From: an uncultured Collinsella sp.
GTDB lineage: Bacteria > Actinomycetota > Coriobacteriia > Coriobacteriales > Coriobacteriaceae
Assembly: GCA_900754275.1 (NCBI GenBank)
Contig: CAAECF010000109.1
Location: 6,387-70,386, forward strand
Direction of reading: 5' to 3'
Length of the DNA stretch: 64,000 nt
The notes beneath the pieces are model-generated. The model had not been told where the DNA came from and made no database searches. It saw nothing but the letters and a program-made list of their open reading frames with translations. The position numbers were made by a program, and so were the translations under genes. Shown here in pieces: positions 1 to 8,198 of this stretch (the first letter of the stretch is position 1; the number at the start of each line of letters is the position of its first letter).

Positions 1-190
1 GGCGTTGCCCGCGATTGCGGCAGAGCCAAATCGTCACGCCGATGGCAGTGATAAACAGTACGAGTGCCGCCGCAGCCAGCCCAGCAAGCACAAACATCAC
101 GCCAATGCTCACAGCAATGACCGGAAGTAGCAGCAAACCACACCCGCATCCACCCGGACTATATACGGCAGATTGCCGACGTCGCCTCAT
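1..190 (-). CDS. partial small membrane protein (C-terminus outside window)
   Basis: An open frame on the minus strand starts with ATG at 190 and runs off the left edge. The 63 visible residues have a basic N-terminus (MRRRRQ), a Gly/Cys-rich turn and then about 35 hydrophobic residues (LLLLPVIAVSIGVM, followed by Leu/Ala-rich sequence), so one or two membrane segments. It begins 2 nt after the stop of the M20 gene and is probably co-transcribed with it. No family is recognised; the role is unknown. Confidence 0.55.
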   Translation of the reverse strand, partial: MRRRRQSAVYSPGGCGCGLLLLPVIAVSIGVMFVLAGLAAAALVLFITAIGVTIWLCRNRGQR

Positions 191-192
191 CG

Positions 193-1380
193 TCACTCCA
201 TCACGAGCAATCGTTTGTAGACATCGAGGCCCTTGAGTAGGATTTCCTCGTCAAAGAGCATGGTATCGGTATGCAGAGCGCTCGTGGCATAGGCGGGGCA
301 GCCATCCGAATCGCTCGGGTTTTCTTGACCCTCCGGCACGCCCGTGCCCAGCAAGAAGAACACGCCCGGCAGATGACGCTGATAGAACGCGAAATCCTCG
401 GCGATTAGCAGTGGCTCGTCCACAAGTTGCAGCTCGGACAAGGCAGGCGCAATGTGGGCGAACAGCTCGGGGTCGTTATCGACCGGCGGATAGCCCTCGG
501 CAAAGTCGAGGTCGTACGTGCAGCCTGTTGCGGCGCAGGCCTCGTCCAACACGCGGCGCACGCCCTCGCGCGCACGGTCGAACATACCGTCCGTAAACAC
601 GCGCAGGCTGCCAGCCACATGGGCCTCCCCCGCCACCGCATTGCAGACGGTGCCGGCCTGCAGCAGGCCGAACTTACCAATGCAGGGCTCGTCGGCACCC
701 AACTCGTCCATGAGCTCGCGCTCGGAAACCAAGAACTTGGCCGCTGCCAGCGCGGCATCATGCGATTCCTCGACTGGAACGCCGTAGGTCTTGGCGATAT
801 GGATGCTCGTGCCATGGATATGAATGTGCGTCTCACTTGAGCGCGCCAGCAGCGGACCGGAACAGCTCGCCAACGTGCCGGCGGGCAAATCGGGCCATAC
901 GTGGAAGCCGAAGATGCGATCCGCCCCGTAGCGCTCGAATACGCCGCTCTCACACACCGTCTTGGCGCCACCGGTCGTTTCCTCGGCCGGCTGAAACACA
1001 AAGAGCACGTTGCGCTTGATGGCACCCGGCTGCTCACGAATCGTGCGATCGACATAAGTCGCGGCGGCAAGCACCATGGCCATGTGTCCATCGTGCCCGC
1101 AAGCATGCATCTTGCCGGGATGGGTCGAAGCGAACGCTGCCCCCGTTGCCTCGGCAATGGGCAGCGCATCCATATCGGCGCGAATCGCCGTGGCATGCGC
1201 GGCGCCAACGCCAGCGTCGAAGAAAGCGCAGACGCAGCCGGGGCACGGATGGGTCACCTCGCAGGCGAGCGGAGCGAGCACGCCTTCAATATAGGCGATA
1301 GTCTGCGGAAGATCGAAGTCGAGCTCCGGAATGCGGTGCAAGTCGCGACGATAACGACGGAGTTCTTGGAGCTCGGTCAT
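193..1380 (-). CDS. M20-family amidohydrolase; candidate N-acetyl-diaminopimelate deacetylase
   Basis: A 395-aa M20D-type metallohydrolase, the family that hydrolyses N-acyl amino acids with a two-metal centre. Visible are the early DMDALP motif, the metal-binding HACGHDGH motif and the late AEDFAFY motif. The ORF can open at 1395, but the ATG at 1380 (MTELQELRR) has AAAGGA about 6 nt upstream and is preferred. It diverges from the riboswitch-controlled lysA-dapA-dapB-dapH block. DapH acetylates tetrahydrodipicolinate, so a deacetylase is needed, and M20 proteins fill that role in Bacillus. The specific substrate is therefore inferred from context; a general IAA-amino-acid/hippurate hydrolase is the alternative. 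Confidence 0.8.
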   Translation of the reverse strand: MTELQELRRYRRDLHRIPELDFDLPQTIAYIEGVLAPLACEVTHPCPGCVCAFFDAGVGAAHATAIRADMDALPIAEATGAAFASTHPGKMHACGHDGHMAMVLAAATYVDRTIREQPGAIKRNVLFVFQPAEETTGGAKTVCESGVFERYGADRIFGFHVWPDLPAGTLASCSGPLLARSSETHIHIHGTSIHIAKTYGVPVEESHDAALAAAKFLVSERELMDELGADEPCIGKFGLLQAGTVCNAVAGEAHVAGSLRVFTDGMFDRAREGVRRVLDEACAATGCTYDLDFAEGYPPVDNDPELFAHIAPALSELQLVDEPLLIAEDFAFYQRHLPGVFFLLGTGVPEGQENPSDSDGCPAYATSALHTDTMLFDEEILLKGLDVYKRLLVME

Positions 1381-1530
1381 AGGGATTCCTTTCATAGGCG
1401 CGCGCCAGTTACCATCTTATTGTGCCGCAAGATTGCCGCACCCTTATTTCCAGCATATCCCTGCATTTTTTAAACGTTATATACGAATACTCTTGTTTGG
1501 TAAAGTGCAACGTGATAGGGTCTTTACCAC

Positions 1531-1692
1531 TTGATAGAGGCGCGGGCACGAAGAGCCGCGGGCGAGCCGGCAGGCTTTGACCCCGTGGGGAGGCGAAACC
1601 CGCCGAACTGGGTTTTTCGGGCACGAACAACCTGGTGGGCCTGTGGGAAACACCCACAGGACTGTCTGCAGCAATGCGGGAGCGCTATCCGG
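1531..1692 (+). ncRNA. lysine riboswitch (L-box) aptamer
   Basis: The leader of lysA carries the L-box signature in order: GATAGAGG-C-GCG at 1533, AAGAGCCGCGG, a GGGGAGGCGAAAC stretch, GCCGAAC, GGGCCTGTGGG-AAACA-CCCACAGG, ACTGTC, and GGAGCGCTATC closing at 1689. GATAG (1533-1537) pairs with CTATC (1685-1689) as stem P1. Lysine riboswitches repress lysine synthesis or uptake genes when lysine binds, which fits the LysA-DapA-DapB-DapH genes directly downstream. Boundaries are good to a few bases. Confidence 0.9.
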
Positions 1693-1750
1693 ACATTGGG
1701 TCCACGCTATGCGGATTCGATGCGCAGATGGCGCCGTCTGGATAGCGAGG
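1693..1750 (+). promoter_or_regulatory. riboswitch expression platform covering the lysA ribosome site
   Basis: No terminator with a U-tract follows the aptamer, so control is probably translational. ATAGCG at 1742-1747 abuts the presumed Shine-Dalgarno GAGG (1747-1750). It can pair with CGCTAT at 1705-1710, and also with the 3' strand of P1 (CGCTATCC, 1683-1690, against GGATAGCG, 1740-1747). Lysine-bound P1 would occupy the first copy and leave the second to mask the ribosome site. The pairings are visible; the switching scheme is inferred. Confidence 0.5.
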
Positions 1751-1760
1751 TTTACGGGAC

Positions 1761-4070
1761 ATGGCATTGACCCCCAACGAGGCGTATGCGGCCAAGCAGC
1801 CGTTTGTGAACAAGGAGACACTCGAGCATATCGTCGAGCAGTTCCCCACGCCGTTTCATCTATACGACGAGGCGGGCATCCGCCGCAACATGCAAGAAGT
1901 GCGCGACGCCTTTGCATGGAACCCGGGCTTTAAGGAATACTTTGCCGTCAAGGCCAACCCCAACCCGGCGCTCATCTCCATTCTCAACGAATACGGCTGC
2001 GGCTGCGATTGCTCGAGCTATACCGAGCTCATGATCGCCCGCTCGCTGGGCATCACGGGACACGACATCATGTTCTCTTCCAACGACACGCCGGCTGCCG
2101 ACTTTGAGCTCGCCAACAAGCTGGGTGCCATCGTCAACTTTGACGACATCAGCCACATCGAGTTCTTTGAGCGTGTTGCGGGGCCCATCCCCAAAACGGT
2201 CAGCTGCCGCTTTAATCCAGGCGGCCTGTTCCAACTCTCCAACGGCATCATGGACAACCCGGGCGACTCCAAATATGGCATGACCACCGAGCAGCTCTTT
2301 GAGGCCTTCCGCATGCTCAAGGCCAAGGGCGCCGAGAATTTTGGCATCCATGCCTTCCTTGCCAGCAACACCGTCACTAACGACTACTATCCCAAGCTCG
2401 CACGCATCCTCTTTAAACTTGCCGTGCGCCTGGAGCGCGAGACCGGCGCACATGTCGCCTTTATCAATCTGTCCGGCGGTGTGGGTATCCCCTACCTGCC
2501 CGAGCAGCAGGCTAACGACATTCACGCCATCGGTGAGGGCGTACACGCAGCCTACGACGAGATTCTGGTCCCCGCCGGCATGGGCGATGTGGCGATCTGC
2601 ACCGAGATGGGTCGCTTTATGATGGGCCCCTACGGCTGCCTGGTCACCAAGGCCATCCACGAGAAGCAGATCTACAAGGACTATATCGGCGTGGACGCAA
2701 GCGCCGTCGATCTGATTCGTCCTGCCATGTATGGCGCCTACCACCACATTACGGTGATGGGCCAGCCGGGTGGCGACGACAAGACCACAGCCCCCGTCAC
2801 GAACACGTACGACATCACGGGCAATCTGTGCGAGAACAATGACAAGTTCGCCATCGACCGCGAGCTTCCGCATATCGACATGGGCGACCTGCTCGTGATT
2901 CACGACACCGGCGCGCATGGCCACTCTATGGGCTACAACTACAACGGCCGCCTGCGCTCCGCCGAGGTCCTGCTGCGCCCCGATGGCTCGGCAGACCTCA
3001 TTCGCCGCGCCGAGCGCCCGGGCGATTACTTTGCCACGCTCGACGTGCTGCCGTGCGGCCGCGAGCTGCTGGCCAAATCGCGCGCCGAAAGCGCCCGCCA
3101 TCGCGCTCAGGACGAGCGCCTAGCAGTCGCCGCCCAATGGAACAAACGCGTCCAGATCGCGGAAGCGAAGGAGAAGAACATGGATATCCGCAATCTCGAG
3201 GGCTCAATCGTCGCCCTTGTCACGCCGTTTAAAAAGGACGGCAGTGTCGACTTTGACGCGCTTGAGCGCCTTATCGATTTCCACCTGCAAAATGGCACTG
3301 ACGCCATCCTCATCCTGGGCACCACCGGTGAGAGTGCCACGATGACCGATGACGAGGACAACTCCGTCGTCGCCGCTGTGGTCAAGCATGTTGCAGGACG
3401 CGTCCCCGTTATTGCCGGCTCGGGCTCCAACTCCACGCAGACCATGCTCACCAAGTCGCTCACCTATCAGGGCCTGGGCGCCGACGGTCTGCTGCTCATC
3501 ACCCCCTACTACAACAAGTCCAATGAAGAGGGTATCTATCAGCACTTTAAGACCGTCGCCGATGCCGTGGACATCCCCTGCATCCTGTACAACATCCCCG
3601 GCCGCTGTGGCTGCGGCATCAGCGAGCGCAACGTAGAACGCCTGGCCGCGCACCCCAACATCATGGGTATTAAGGAGGCCTCGGGCAACGTCGCCTACGC
3701 GGCCAAGATCGCCCACCTGCTGTCAGACGACTTCCGCATGTACTCGGGCGAGGACGCGCTTACCGTACCGCTCATGAGCCTGGGCGCCTCGGGCACCATC
3801 AGCGTGTGGGCAGACGTGCAGCCGCAGCTCGTGCATGACATGTGCCGTGCCTATTTGGACGGTGACGTGGCGCGTGCCCGCGATATCCAAATTGCCGGCC
3901 AGCCGCTCATCAATGCCCTCTTTAGTGAGGTCAACCCCATCCCCGTCAAAGAGGCGCTCGCCCAGATGGGTATGATCGAGGCAAACTACCGCATGCCGCT
4001 GTGCCCCATGGCAGACGACACGCGCTCTGCACTTACCGATGCTCTGAAGGGGGCTGGTCTGCTTGATTAA
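1761..4070 (+). CDS. lysA: continuous LysA-DapA frame: diaminopimelate decarboxylase fused to DHDPS
   Basis: A single 769-codon frame. Residues 1-430 are a PLP-dependent fold-III decarboxylase making lysine from meso-DAP. The PLP lysine is in FAVKANPNP (K64), followed by a glycine motif (LSGGVGIP) and the C-terminal GYNYNGRLRSAEVLLR motif. Residues 431-473 are a charged Glu/Arg/Lys/Ala-rich linker. From M474 the frame is a complete DapA. No stop codon separates them. The start at 1761 follows GAGG and the riboswitch. An internal start at 3180 has an ideal ribosome site, so the cell may make a 769-aa fusion, a free DapA, or both. Confidence 0.85.
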   Translation: MALTPNEAYAAKQPFVNKETLEHIVEQFPTPFHLYDEAGIRRNMQEVRDAFAWNPGFKEYFAVKANPNPALISILNEYGCGCDCSSYTELMIARSLGITGHDIMFSSNDTPAADFELANKLGAIVNFDDISHIEFFERVAGPIPKTVSCRFNPGGLFQLSNGIMDNPGDSKYGMTTEQLFEAFRMLKAKGAENFGIHAFLASNTVTNDYYPKLARILFKLAVRLERETGAHVAFINLSGGVGIPYLPEQQANDIHAIGEGVHAAYDEILVPAGMGDVAICTEMGRFMMGPYGCLVTKAIHEKQIYKDYIGVDASAVDLIRPAMYGAYHHITVMGQPGGDDKTTAPVTNTYDITGNLCENNDKFAIDRELPHIDMGDLLVIHDTGAHGHSMGYNYNGRLRSAEVLLRPDGSADLIRRAERPGDYFATLDVLPCGRELLAKSRAESARHRAQDERLAVAAQWNKRVQIAEAKEKNMDIRNLEGSIVALVTPFKKDGSVDFDALERLIDFHLQNGTDAILILGTTGESATMTDDEDNSVVAAVVKHVAGRVPVIAGSGSNSTQTMLTKSLTYQGLGADGLLLITPYYNKSNEEGIYQHFKTVADAVDIPCILYNIPGRCGCGISERNVERLAAHPNIMGIKEASGNVAYAAKIAHLLSDDFRMYSGEDALTVPLMSLGASGTISVWADVQPQLVHDMCRAYLDGDVARARDIQIAGQPLINALFSEVNPIPVKEALAQMGMIEANYRMPLCPMADDTRSALTDALKGAGLLD
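3180..4070 (+). CDS. dapA: 4-hydroxy-tetrahydrodipicolinate synthase (internal start in the LysA frame)
   Basis: The 296 residues from M474 match the usual length of a stand-alone DapA, which condenses pyruvate with aspartate semialdehyde. Seen are GTTGES (Thr of the proton relay), ITPYYNK (Tyr) and the Schiff-base lysine in IMGIKEASG. AAGGAG at 3168-3173 sits 6 nt before the ATG, as expected for independent initiation inside the upstream gene. It overlaps dapB by 8 nt. Certainty on function is high; whether the free or fused form predominates is unknown. Confidence 0.9.
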   Translation: MDIRNLEGSIVALVTPFKKDGSVDFDALERLIDFHLQNGTDAILILGTTGESATMTDDEDNSVVAAVVKHVAGRVPVIAGSGSNSTQTMLTKSLTYQGLGADGLLLITPYYNKSNEEGIYQHFKTVADAVDIPCILYNIPGRCGCGISERNVERLAAHPNIMGIKEASGNVAYAAKIAHLLSDDFRMYSGEDALTVPLMSLGASGTISVWADVQPQLVHDMCRAYLDGDVARARDIQIAGQPLINALFSEVNPIPVKEALAQMGMIEANYRMPLCPMADDTRSALTDALKGAGLLD

Positions 4071-4803
4071 GACCGTCATTATGGGAACGGGCCGCATGGG
4101 CTCGCTCATCCGCACCACCGCCGAGGGCGTTGTCGACGCCGCCGGTCAACCCGTTTTTGATATCGTGGCCCAGATTGGCTTCGATTTGAGCAAGCTCGAG
4201 AACGCACCGGCTGCCGATGTGATTATCGACTTCTCGAACGTCGTGACCTTCGATGCCGTCGTCGCCTATGTCGAGCGCACGGGCGCGGCGTTGGTCTCGG
4301 GCACCACAGGCTACACCCCCGAGCAGATGGACCGTCTGCGCGAGCTGGGCCAGAACACCCGCGTTATGCACTCGGGCAATTACTCCATCGGCATCGCAGC
4401 CCTGCGTCATCTAGTGGCCCAGGCCACGCGCGAGTTGCCCGGCTTTGACTGCGAAATCGTCGAGACGCACCATAACCAAAAGGTCGACGCCCCCAGCGGT
4501 ACCGCCAAGCTGCTGCTCGACGCCGTAGTCGAGGCCGAGCCCGAGACAGGCTACCACCCCGTCTACGGACGCGAGGGCATGTGCGGCGCGCGCGATCCCA
4601 AGGAGATCGGCATGCACTCGCTGCGCGGTGGCACTGTCGCCGGCGTCCACGAAGTGAGTTTCTTTGGCCAGGACGAGGAGGTCACGCTCACCCACCGCGC
4701 CACGAGCCGTCAGATCTTTGTCAACGGCGCCCTGGCAGCCGCGCAGAAGCTCGTCGCCCGCGAACCCGGCTTCTACACCTTCGACCAGGTCATGTTTGCC
4801 TAA
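4063..4803 (+). CDS. dapB: 4-hydroxy-tetrahydrodipicolinate reductase
   Basis: A 246-aa NAD(P)H-dependent reductase of the DAP pathway. The N-terminal nucleotide motif is GTGRMG, GTTGYT follows, and the catalytic/substrate loop is ETHHNQKVDAPSGTAK. The start is a TTG inside the end of dapA, about 10 nt after AAGGGGG. The 8-nt overlap suggests translational coupling. Length fits the short Gram-positive DapB type. Confidence 0.93.
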   Translation: MIKTVIMGTGRMGSLIRTTAEGVVDAAGQPVFDIVAQIGFDLSKLENAPAADVIIDFSNVVTFDAVVAYVERTGAALVSGTTGYTPEQMDRLRELGQNTRVMHSGNYSIGIAALRHLVAQATRELPGFDCEIVETHHNQKVDAPSGTAKLLLDAVVEAEPETGYHPVYGREGMCGARDPKEIGMHSLRGGTVAGVHEVSFFGQDEEVTLTHRATSRQIFVNGALAAAQKLVAREPGFYTFDQVMFA

Positions 4804-4842
4804 CCAGGTATCAACCGAATCCACCCAAAGGAGAGATGGTAA

Positions 4843-5562
4843 ATGAGTAACGCAGCCGAGATGGATGCACAAGAGATTATCAACTACATCGCCACCGCGC
4901 CCAAAAAGACGCCCGTCAAGCTGTACGTGCGCGAGAAGCCCGGCATGAAGGTTGCCTGGGGCGACGCACATGTCTACGGCGGCCGTCGCGGCAAGACCGT
5001 CTTTGGCGACTGGGATGAGCTCAAGGCCATCCTCGATGCCAATGCCGACTCCATCGACTACTACGATGTCGAGAATGACTGCCGCAACTCTGCCGTGCCC
5101 ATGCTCGACCTTAAGGGCATCAACGCCCGCATCGAGCCGGGCGCGATCATCCGTGACCGCGTCGAGATCGGCGACCGTGCCGTCATCATGATGGGCGCCA
5201 TCATCAACATCGGCTCCGTTATCGGCGAGGGTTCCATGATCGATATGGGCGCCGTGCTGGGCGGTCGCGCCACCGTGGGCAAGAACTGCCACATCGGCGC
5301 CGGCACCGTGCTGGCAGGCGTTGTGGAGCCCGCCAGCGCCACGCCCGTCATCATCGAGGACGATGTCATGATCGGCGCAAACGCCGTGGTCCTGGAAGGC
5401 GTGCACGTGGGCAAGGGTGCTGTAGTTGCCGCCGGCGCCGTGTGCGTCGAGGACGTCCCCGCCGGCGCCGTCGTGGCCGGTGTCCCCGCCCGCGCCATCA
5501 AGATGCGCGACGAGAAGACCGACAGCAAGACCGGCCTGGAAGAGGGCCTGCGCCAGCTTTAA
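4843..5562 (+). CDS. dapH: tetrahydrodipicolinate N-acetyltransferase
   Basis: A 239-aa left-handed beta-helix acyltransferase. The N-terminal alpha/beta domain ([14 protein letters not shown]) is typical of DapH. From about residue 95 hexapeptide repeats follow ([30 protein letters not shown]), ending [14 protein letters not shown]. It acetylates the pathway intermediate with acetyl-CoA, committing the cell to the N-acetyl branch. AAGGAGAG lies just before the ATG. It is last in the riboswitch-controlled operon. Confidence 0.93.
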   Translation: MSNAAEMDAQEIINYIATAPKKTPVKLYVREKPGMKVAWGDAHVYGGRRGKTVFGDWDELKAILDANADSIDYYDVENDCRNSAVPMLDLKGINARIEPGAIIRDRVEIGDRAVIMMGAIINIGSVIGEGSMIDMGAVLGGRATVGKNCHIGAGTVLAGVVEPASATPVIIEDDVMIGANAVVLEGVHVGKGAVVAAGAVCVEDVPAGAVVAGVPARAIKMRDEKTDSKTGLEEGLRQL

Positions 5563-5564
5563 TA

Positions 5565-5592
5565 GTTACGGCGTTTTACCAAACGCCGTAAC
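5565..5592 (+). terminator. 12-bp hairpin right after dapH
   Basis: GTTACGGCGTTT and AAACGCCGTAAC form a perfect 12-bp stem with a TACC loop directly behind the dapH stop. There is no U-tract after it, so it may act as a 3' stabiliser or a weak terminator. Confidence 0.55.
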
Positions 5593-5605
5593 GGCCCGAC
5601 GCTGC

Positions 5606-5704
5606 AAACGCCCCTAAGCGGCAATCTGACGTTCAATCGTCGGTCGCGTACCGAAGTACGCTTCCCTCCTCTTTCACGTCACCTTGCTCGCTTAGGGGCG
5701 TTTT
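5606..5704 (+). other. nested long-range hairpin, possible structured RNA
   Basis: A 15-bp perfect stem, AAACGCCCCTAAGCG (5606-5620) with CGCTTAGGGGCGTTT (5689-5703), closes a 68-nt interior. Inside are GCAA/TTGC (5621/5684), TGACGT/ACGTCA (5627/5676) and a GCGTAC-CGAA-GTACGC hairpin (5646-5661). TTTT follows on the plus strand. No ORF lies inside. It may be an elaborate terminator between convergent operons, a small RNA, or a mobile palindromic repeat. Confidence 0.5.
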
Positions 5705-5748
5705 CGCTGACGTATGCTCGACCTGCAACGTAATTCAGCCCCAAGTAA

Positions 5749-5788
5749 AAAGGCCGAAGCCCTCATCCGGGGCTTCGGCCTTTATTTT
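5749..5788. terminator. bidirectional intrinsic terminator
   Basis: AAGGCCGAAGCCC and GGGGCTTCGGCCTT form a stem of about 13 bp, flanked by AAAA on the left and TTTATTTTT on the right. It can stop transcripts from both the dap operon and the convergent ndpA-like gene. Confidence 0.85.
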
Positions 5789-5807
5789 TGCAGCGTCCAA
5801 GCGCAGT

Positions 5808-6812
5808 TTATCGATTCTCAATTGACCCGATATTCTTGAGCTCGATGGAGATGAGGCCGTTGGGCTCATTGACGAACTCGATGTACTCGGAGTTCGAACC
5901 CATCTCGGCCGGGAAGCTGATCTCGATGCCCGTGTCGGTACGGATCTTGTGATTGCGCACGGCCGCGCGCTCAACTTGCTTGCGCTCCACGGGAACGCGC
6001 TCAGGCACCTTCTCCTCAGTCAGTGCCGCGCGCACGCTCTCCTTGATAACTGGTTCGTCCTCAAAGACCTCATCGACGATATCCCAAGGCGGCAGCTCCT
6101 CGTCATCCTCGACTTTCTCGGCAACGGCAGCCTTAACCTTGGCGAGCGCCACGGCCGTGTTGGCACCGTGCTCCTCGGCGACTTCCTCGACCACACGCGT
6201 CACGGTGTCGATGACCTCCTTGCCCGATACCCCCGTGTCGCACTGCAGCAGGCCATCGGGAATGAGCATGCGATCCTCGCCGGCAATCTTGCGCTTCTTA
6301 TCCACATAGCCGATCTCCATGGTGCTTGCACGCACGATTGCATAGCTCGGCACCTTTTGCGAGGGGTTCGGCAGAATGGCGTAGTGGCGCGCGATGTCGT
6401 TGCGCACCTCCCCCTCTTCGCGGCCCACTTCGTGCATAAAAGCCTGCTTGGAGCCCAGCAGCATCACGGCAAACCAGCGGGCATCCTCATCGTCGTCAAA
6501 ATCAGCCACGAGCACGTCGGTGGACTCGGCTTTCTCGGCTTTGGTGAGCTCGGAGGAGATAAACTCCGCAATCTGCTGCGACAGGTCCACGAACTCGCGC
6601 TCGCCAAAGAAATAGCCCTTGAGCTCACCACCAAACGCAGAGTTCTCGGCAAACGTGGCGCGTTTGTTGTCGGCCGAGGTACGAGCGCGCCGCAGGTGCG
6701 TGGTTACGAAATTACGCACGGTGCGGCTCTCGATATCCAACTCGCGCTGGCTCATAACGTTGACGGCAGAGTCAAAGTCCAGGATATGCAGAATCGCGTG
6801 ATTGATTTTCAT
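5808..6812 (-). CDS. nucleoid-associated protein, NdpA/YejK family
   Basis: A 334-aa cytoplasmic protein matching the 37-kDa nucleoid-associated family: N-terminal MKINHAILHILDF, a central KAFMHEVG/KVPSYAIVR region and a C-terminal domain ending in GLISIELKNIG. The family binds DNA/RNA; its exact role is unclear. A Glu/Val-rich stretch near 240-280 is probably a flexible linker. The start at 6812 is preferred because GGA is 9 nt upstream; the frame also opens at 6821. Monocistronic, with the bidirectional terminator downstream. Confidence 0.75.
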   Translation of the reverse strand: MKINHAILHILDFDSAVNVMSQRELDIESRTVRNFVTTHLRRARTSADNKRATFAENSAFGGELKGYFFGEREFVDLSQQIAEFISSELTKAEKAESTDVLVADFDDDEDARWFAVMLLGSKQAFMHEVGREEGEVRNDIARHYAILPNPSQKVPSYAIVRASTMEIGYVDKKRKIAGEDRMLIPDGLLQCDTGVSGKEVIDTVTRVVEEVAEEHGANTAVALAKVKAAVAEKVEDDEELPPWDIVDEVFEDEPVIKESVRAALTEEKVPERVPVERKQVERAAVRNHKIRTDTGIEISFPAEMGSNSEYIEFVNEPNGLISIELKNIGSIENR

Positions 6813-6923
6813 ATACGGCATTCCGTTCTAGATCGATTTCGGCACGAACCAGTATAGCGGTCGAGCCCGCCCCAGGCGCATCGAAGATTGGCGCATCGGG
6901 GACAGGTTGCTTTGTATCAATGG

Positions 6924-8084
6924 CTAGCGCAGGAGCTCGGACTGCCAAGCCTCGAGCTGTTCTGCCAAACTCTTGCCGGCAGCGGGCACGTCGATCTGGG
7001 GTCGTTTGGGCAACAGTGCGCATTTAAGGATCGCCACGATGGTCTGCGAGATAAAGCGTCGCGTATCTTTGTCAAAGCCTTGCGCAGCCTGGAGCATCAC
7101 GGGCAGACTCTCACGCAGATTTCCTGCGATATCCGCAAACCGTTCGGCGTCCGTAGCCTCAAACACGGAGAACAACGCATCTACAAAACGCTCGCGCTCG
7201 CTAGGTGACACTGCAAGCAGCATCTCGCGAATGGAGCCATCAACGTATCGAGCACCGGCGGACAGGCGCTCACAGTATACGAAGTCGCAACCATCAACCA
7301 CCCAGCTAAAGGGATTGTGCTGCAGCAGGCTGAACTCGGTGCTCTCAACGATGGCATAGTCCTCTTGTGTCTCGAACATCATGCCGAAGATCGACGACCG
7401 AGGTAGCGTCTTGTCGATTCGACCGGAAAGATCGGCAAAGGCGTTGCCGTTCAGAAACTCCTCGACGAACCCTGGACCATCATGGGAATACGCCCGTTCG
7501 ATTCGCTCACGGGCGACATCGGAGCACATCGCCGCACCGTACACCGCAAGGTTTCCGCCCTTGGAATGACCTCCGCACAAAAGCGGCCCGTCGATCGCAT
7601 CCGCCGCCTCGTCCACATAACGCGCCGCGGATTCCTGGGCCGGCACAGGACACCGGAACGCCATGTTAAAGTCCTCTTTCCAGCCCACAATCGTGCTGTC
7701 GGTCCCCCGGAAGGAAAGATAGCTAAACCCCGCCGGAAACCGGAACGCCATGGCTGCAAACTGCTCCGTCGCCACCACATCGCTCACGGCACGATAGCCG
7801 CAAACGTGCACGCCGCGGTATCTGGGATTTGCTGCCACGGCCTCCAACAAGGCCCTGCTTCCCTCTGGGTCCCACAAGTCGTCAATCATGTCCCGGTAGC
7901 ACTCGGCACGCAGCAGTTCGCGTACGTCTAGGCCCTGCCAGTTCGTCAGCCCCGCCATATCACCCGGCAAGCGCAAATAGGACAACCACGCAAAGACCAG
8001 GCTATCCACCGCGCAGAACGGCCGCTCCTCAAAGGGATCAAACGCCGTCTGGACATAGGTCAAAAAATTAGGCGAATCCGACAT
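6924..8084 (-). CDS. DUF2974 (Mbeg1-like) alpha/beta-hydrolase
   Basis: A 386-aa protein with the lipase-like nucleophile elbow GHSKGGN near residue 190, preceded by the FRGTDSTIVGWKEDFNM segment characteristic of DUF2974. There is no signal peptide, so it is probably cytoplasmic. A role in acyl-ester hydrolysis is inferred from the fold only. Transcribed away from the ldh terminator with no obvious operon partner. Confidence 0.75.
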   Translation of the reverse strand: MSDSPNFLTYVQTAFDPFEERPFCAVDSLVFAWLSYLRLPGDMAGLTNWQGLDVRELLRAECYRDMIDDLWDPEGSRALLEAVAANPRYRGVHVCGYRAVSDVVATEQFAAMAFRFPAGFSYLSFRGTDSTIVGWKEDFNMAFRCPVPAQESAARYVDEAADAIDGPLLCGGHSKGGNLAVYGAAMCSDVARERIERAYSHDGPGFVEEFLNGNAFADLSGRIDKTLPRSSIFGMMFETQEDYAIVESTEFSLLQHNPFSWVVDGCDFVYCERLSAGARYVDGSIREMLLAVSPSERERFVDALFSVFEATDAERFADIAGNLRESLPVMLQAAQGFDKDTRRFISQTIVAILKCALLPKRPQIDVPAAGKSLAEQLEAWQSELLR

Positions 8085-8131
8085 GGCCCTCCCATCAACT
8101 ATGGTGCATTGGAGTCAGGTTACTTTGCACC

Positions 8132-8168
8132 AAAAAGGCGCCCGGGCCGTGTGGACCCGGACGCCTTC
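8132..8168 (-). terminator. ldh terminator
   Basis: On the minus strand AAGGCGTCCGGG and CCCGGGCGCCTT form a stem around a 9-nt loop, followed by TTTTGG. It lies about 30 bp after the ldh stop. Confidence 0.85.
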
Positions 8169-8198
8169 ATTGTAGCTTTTCGCTCTAGCGAGCTTGAT

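Noticed and set aside
1860..3101. 413-codon frame opposite lysA
   Set aside because: Antisense shadow; lysA motifs are intact on the other strand.
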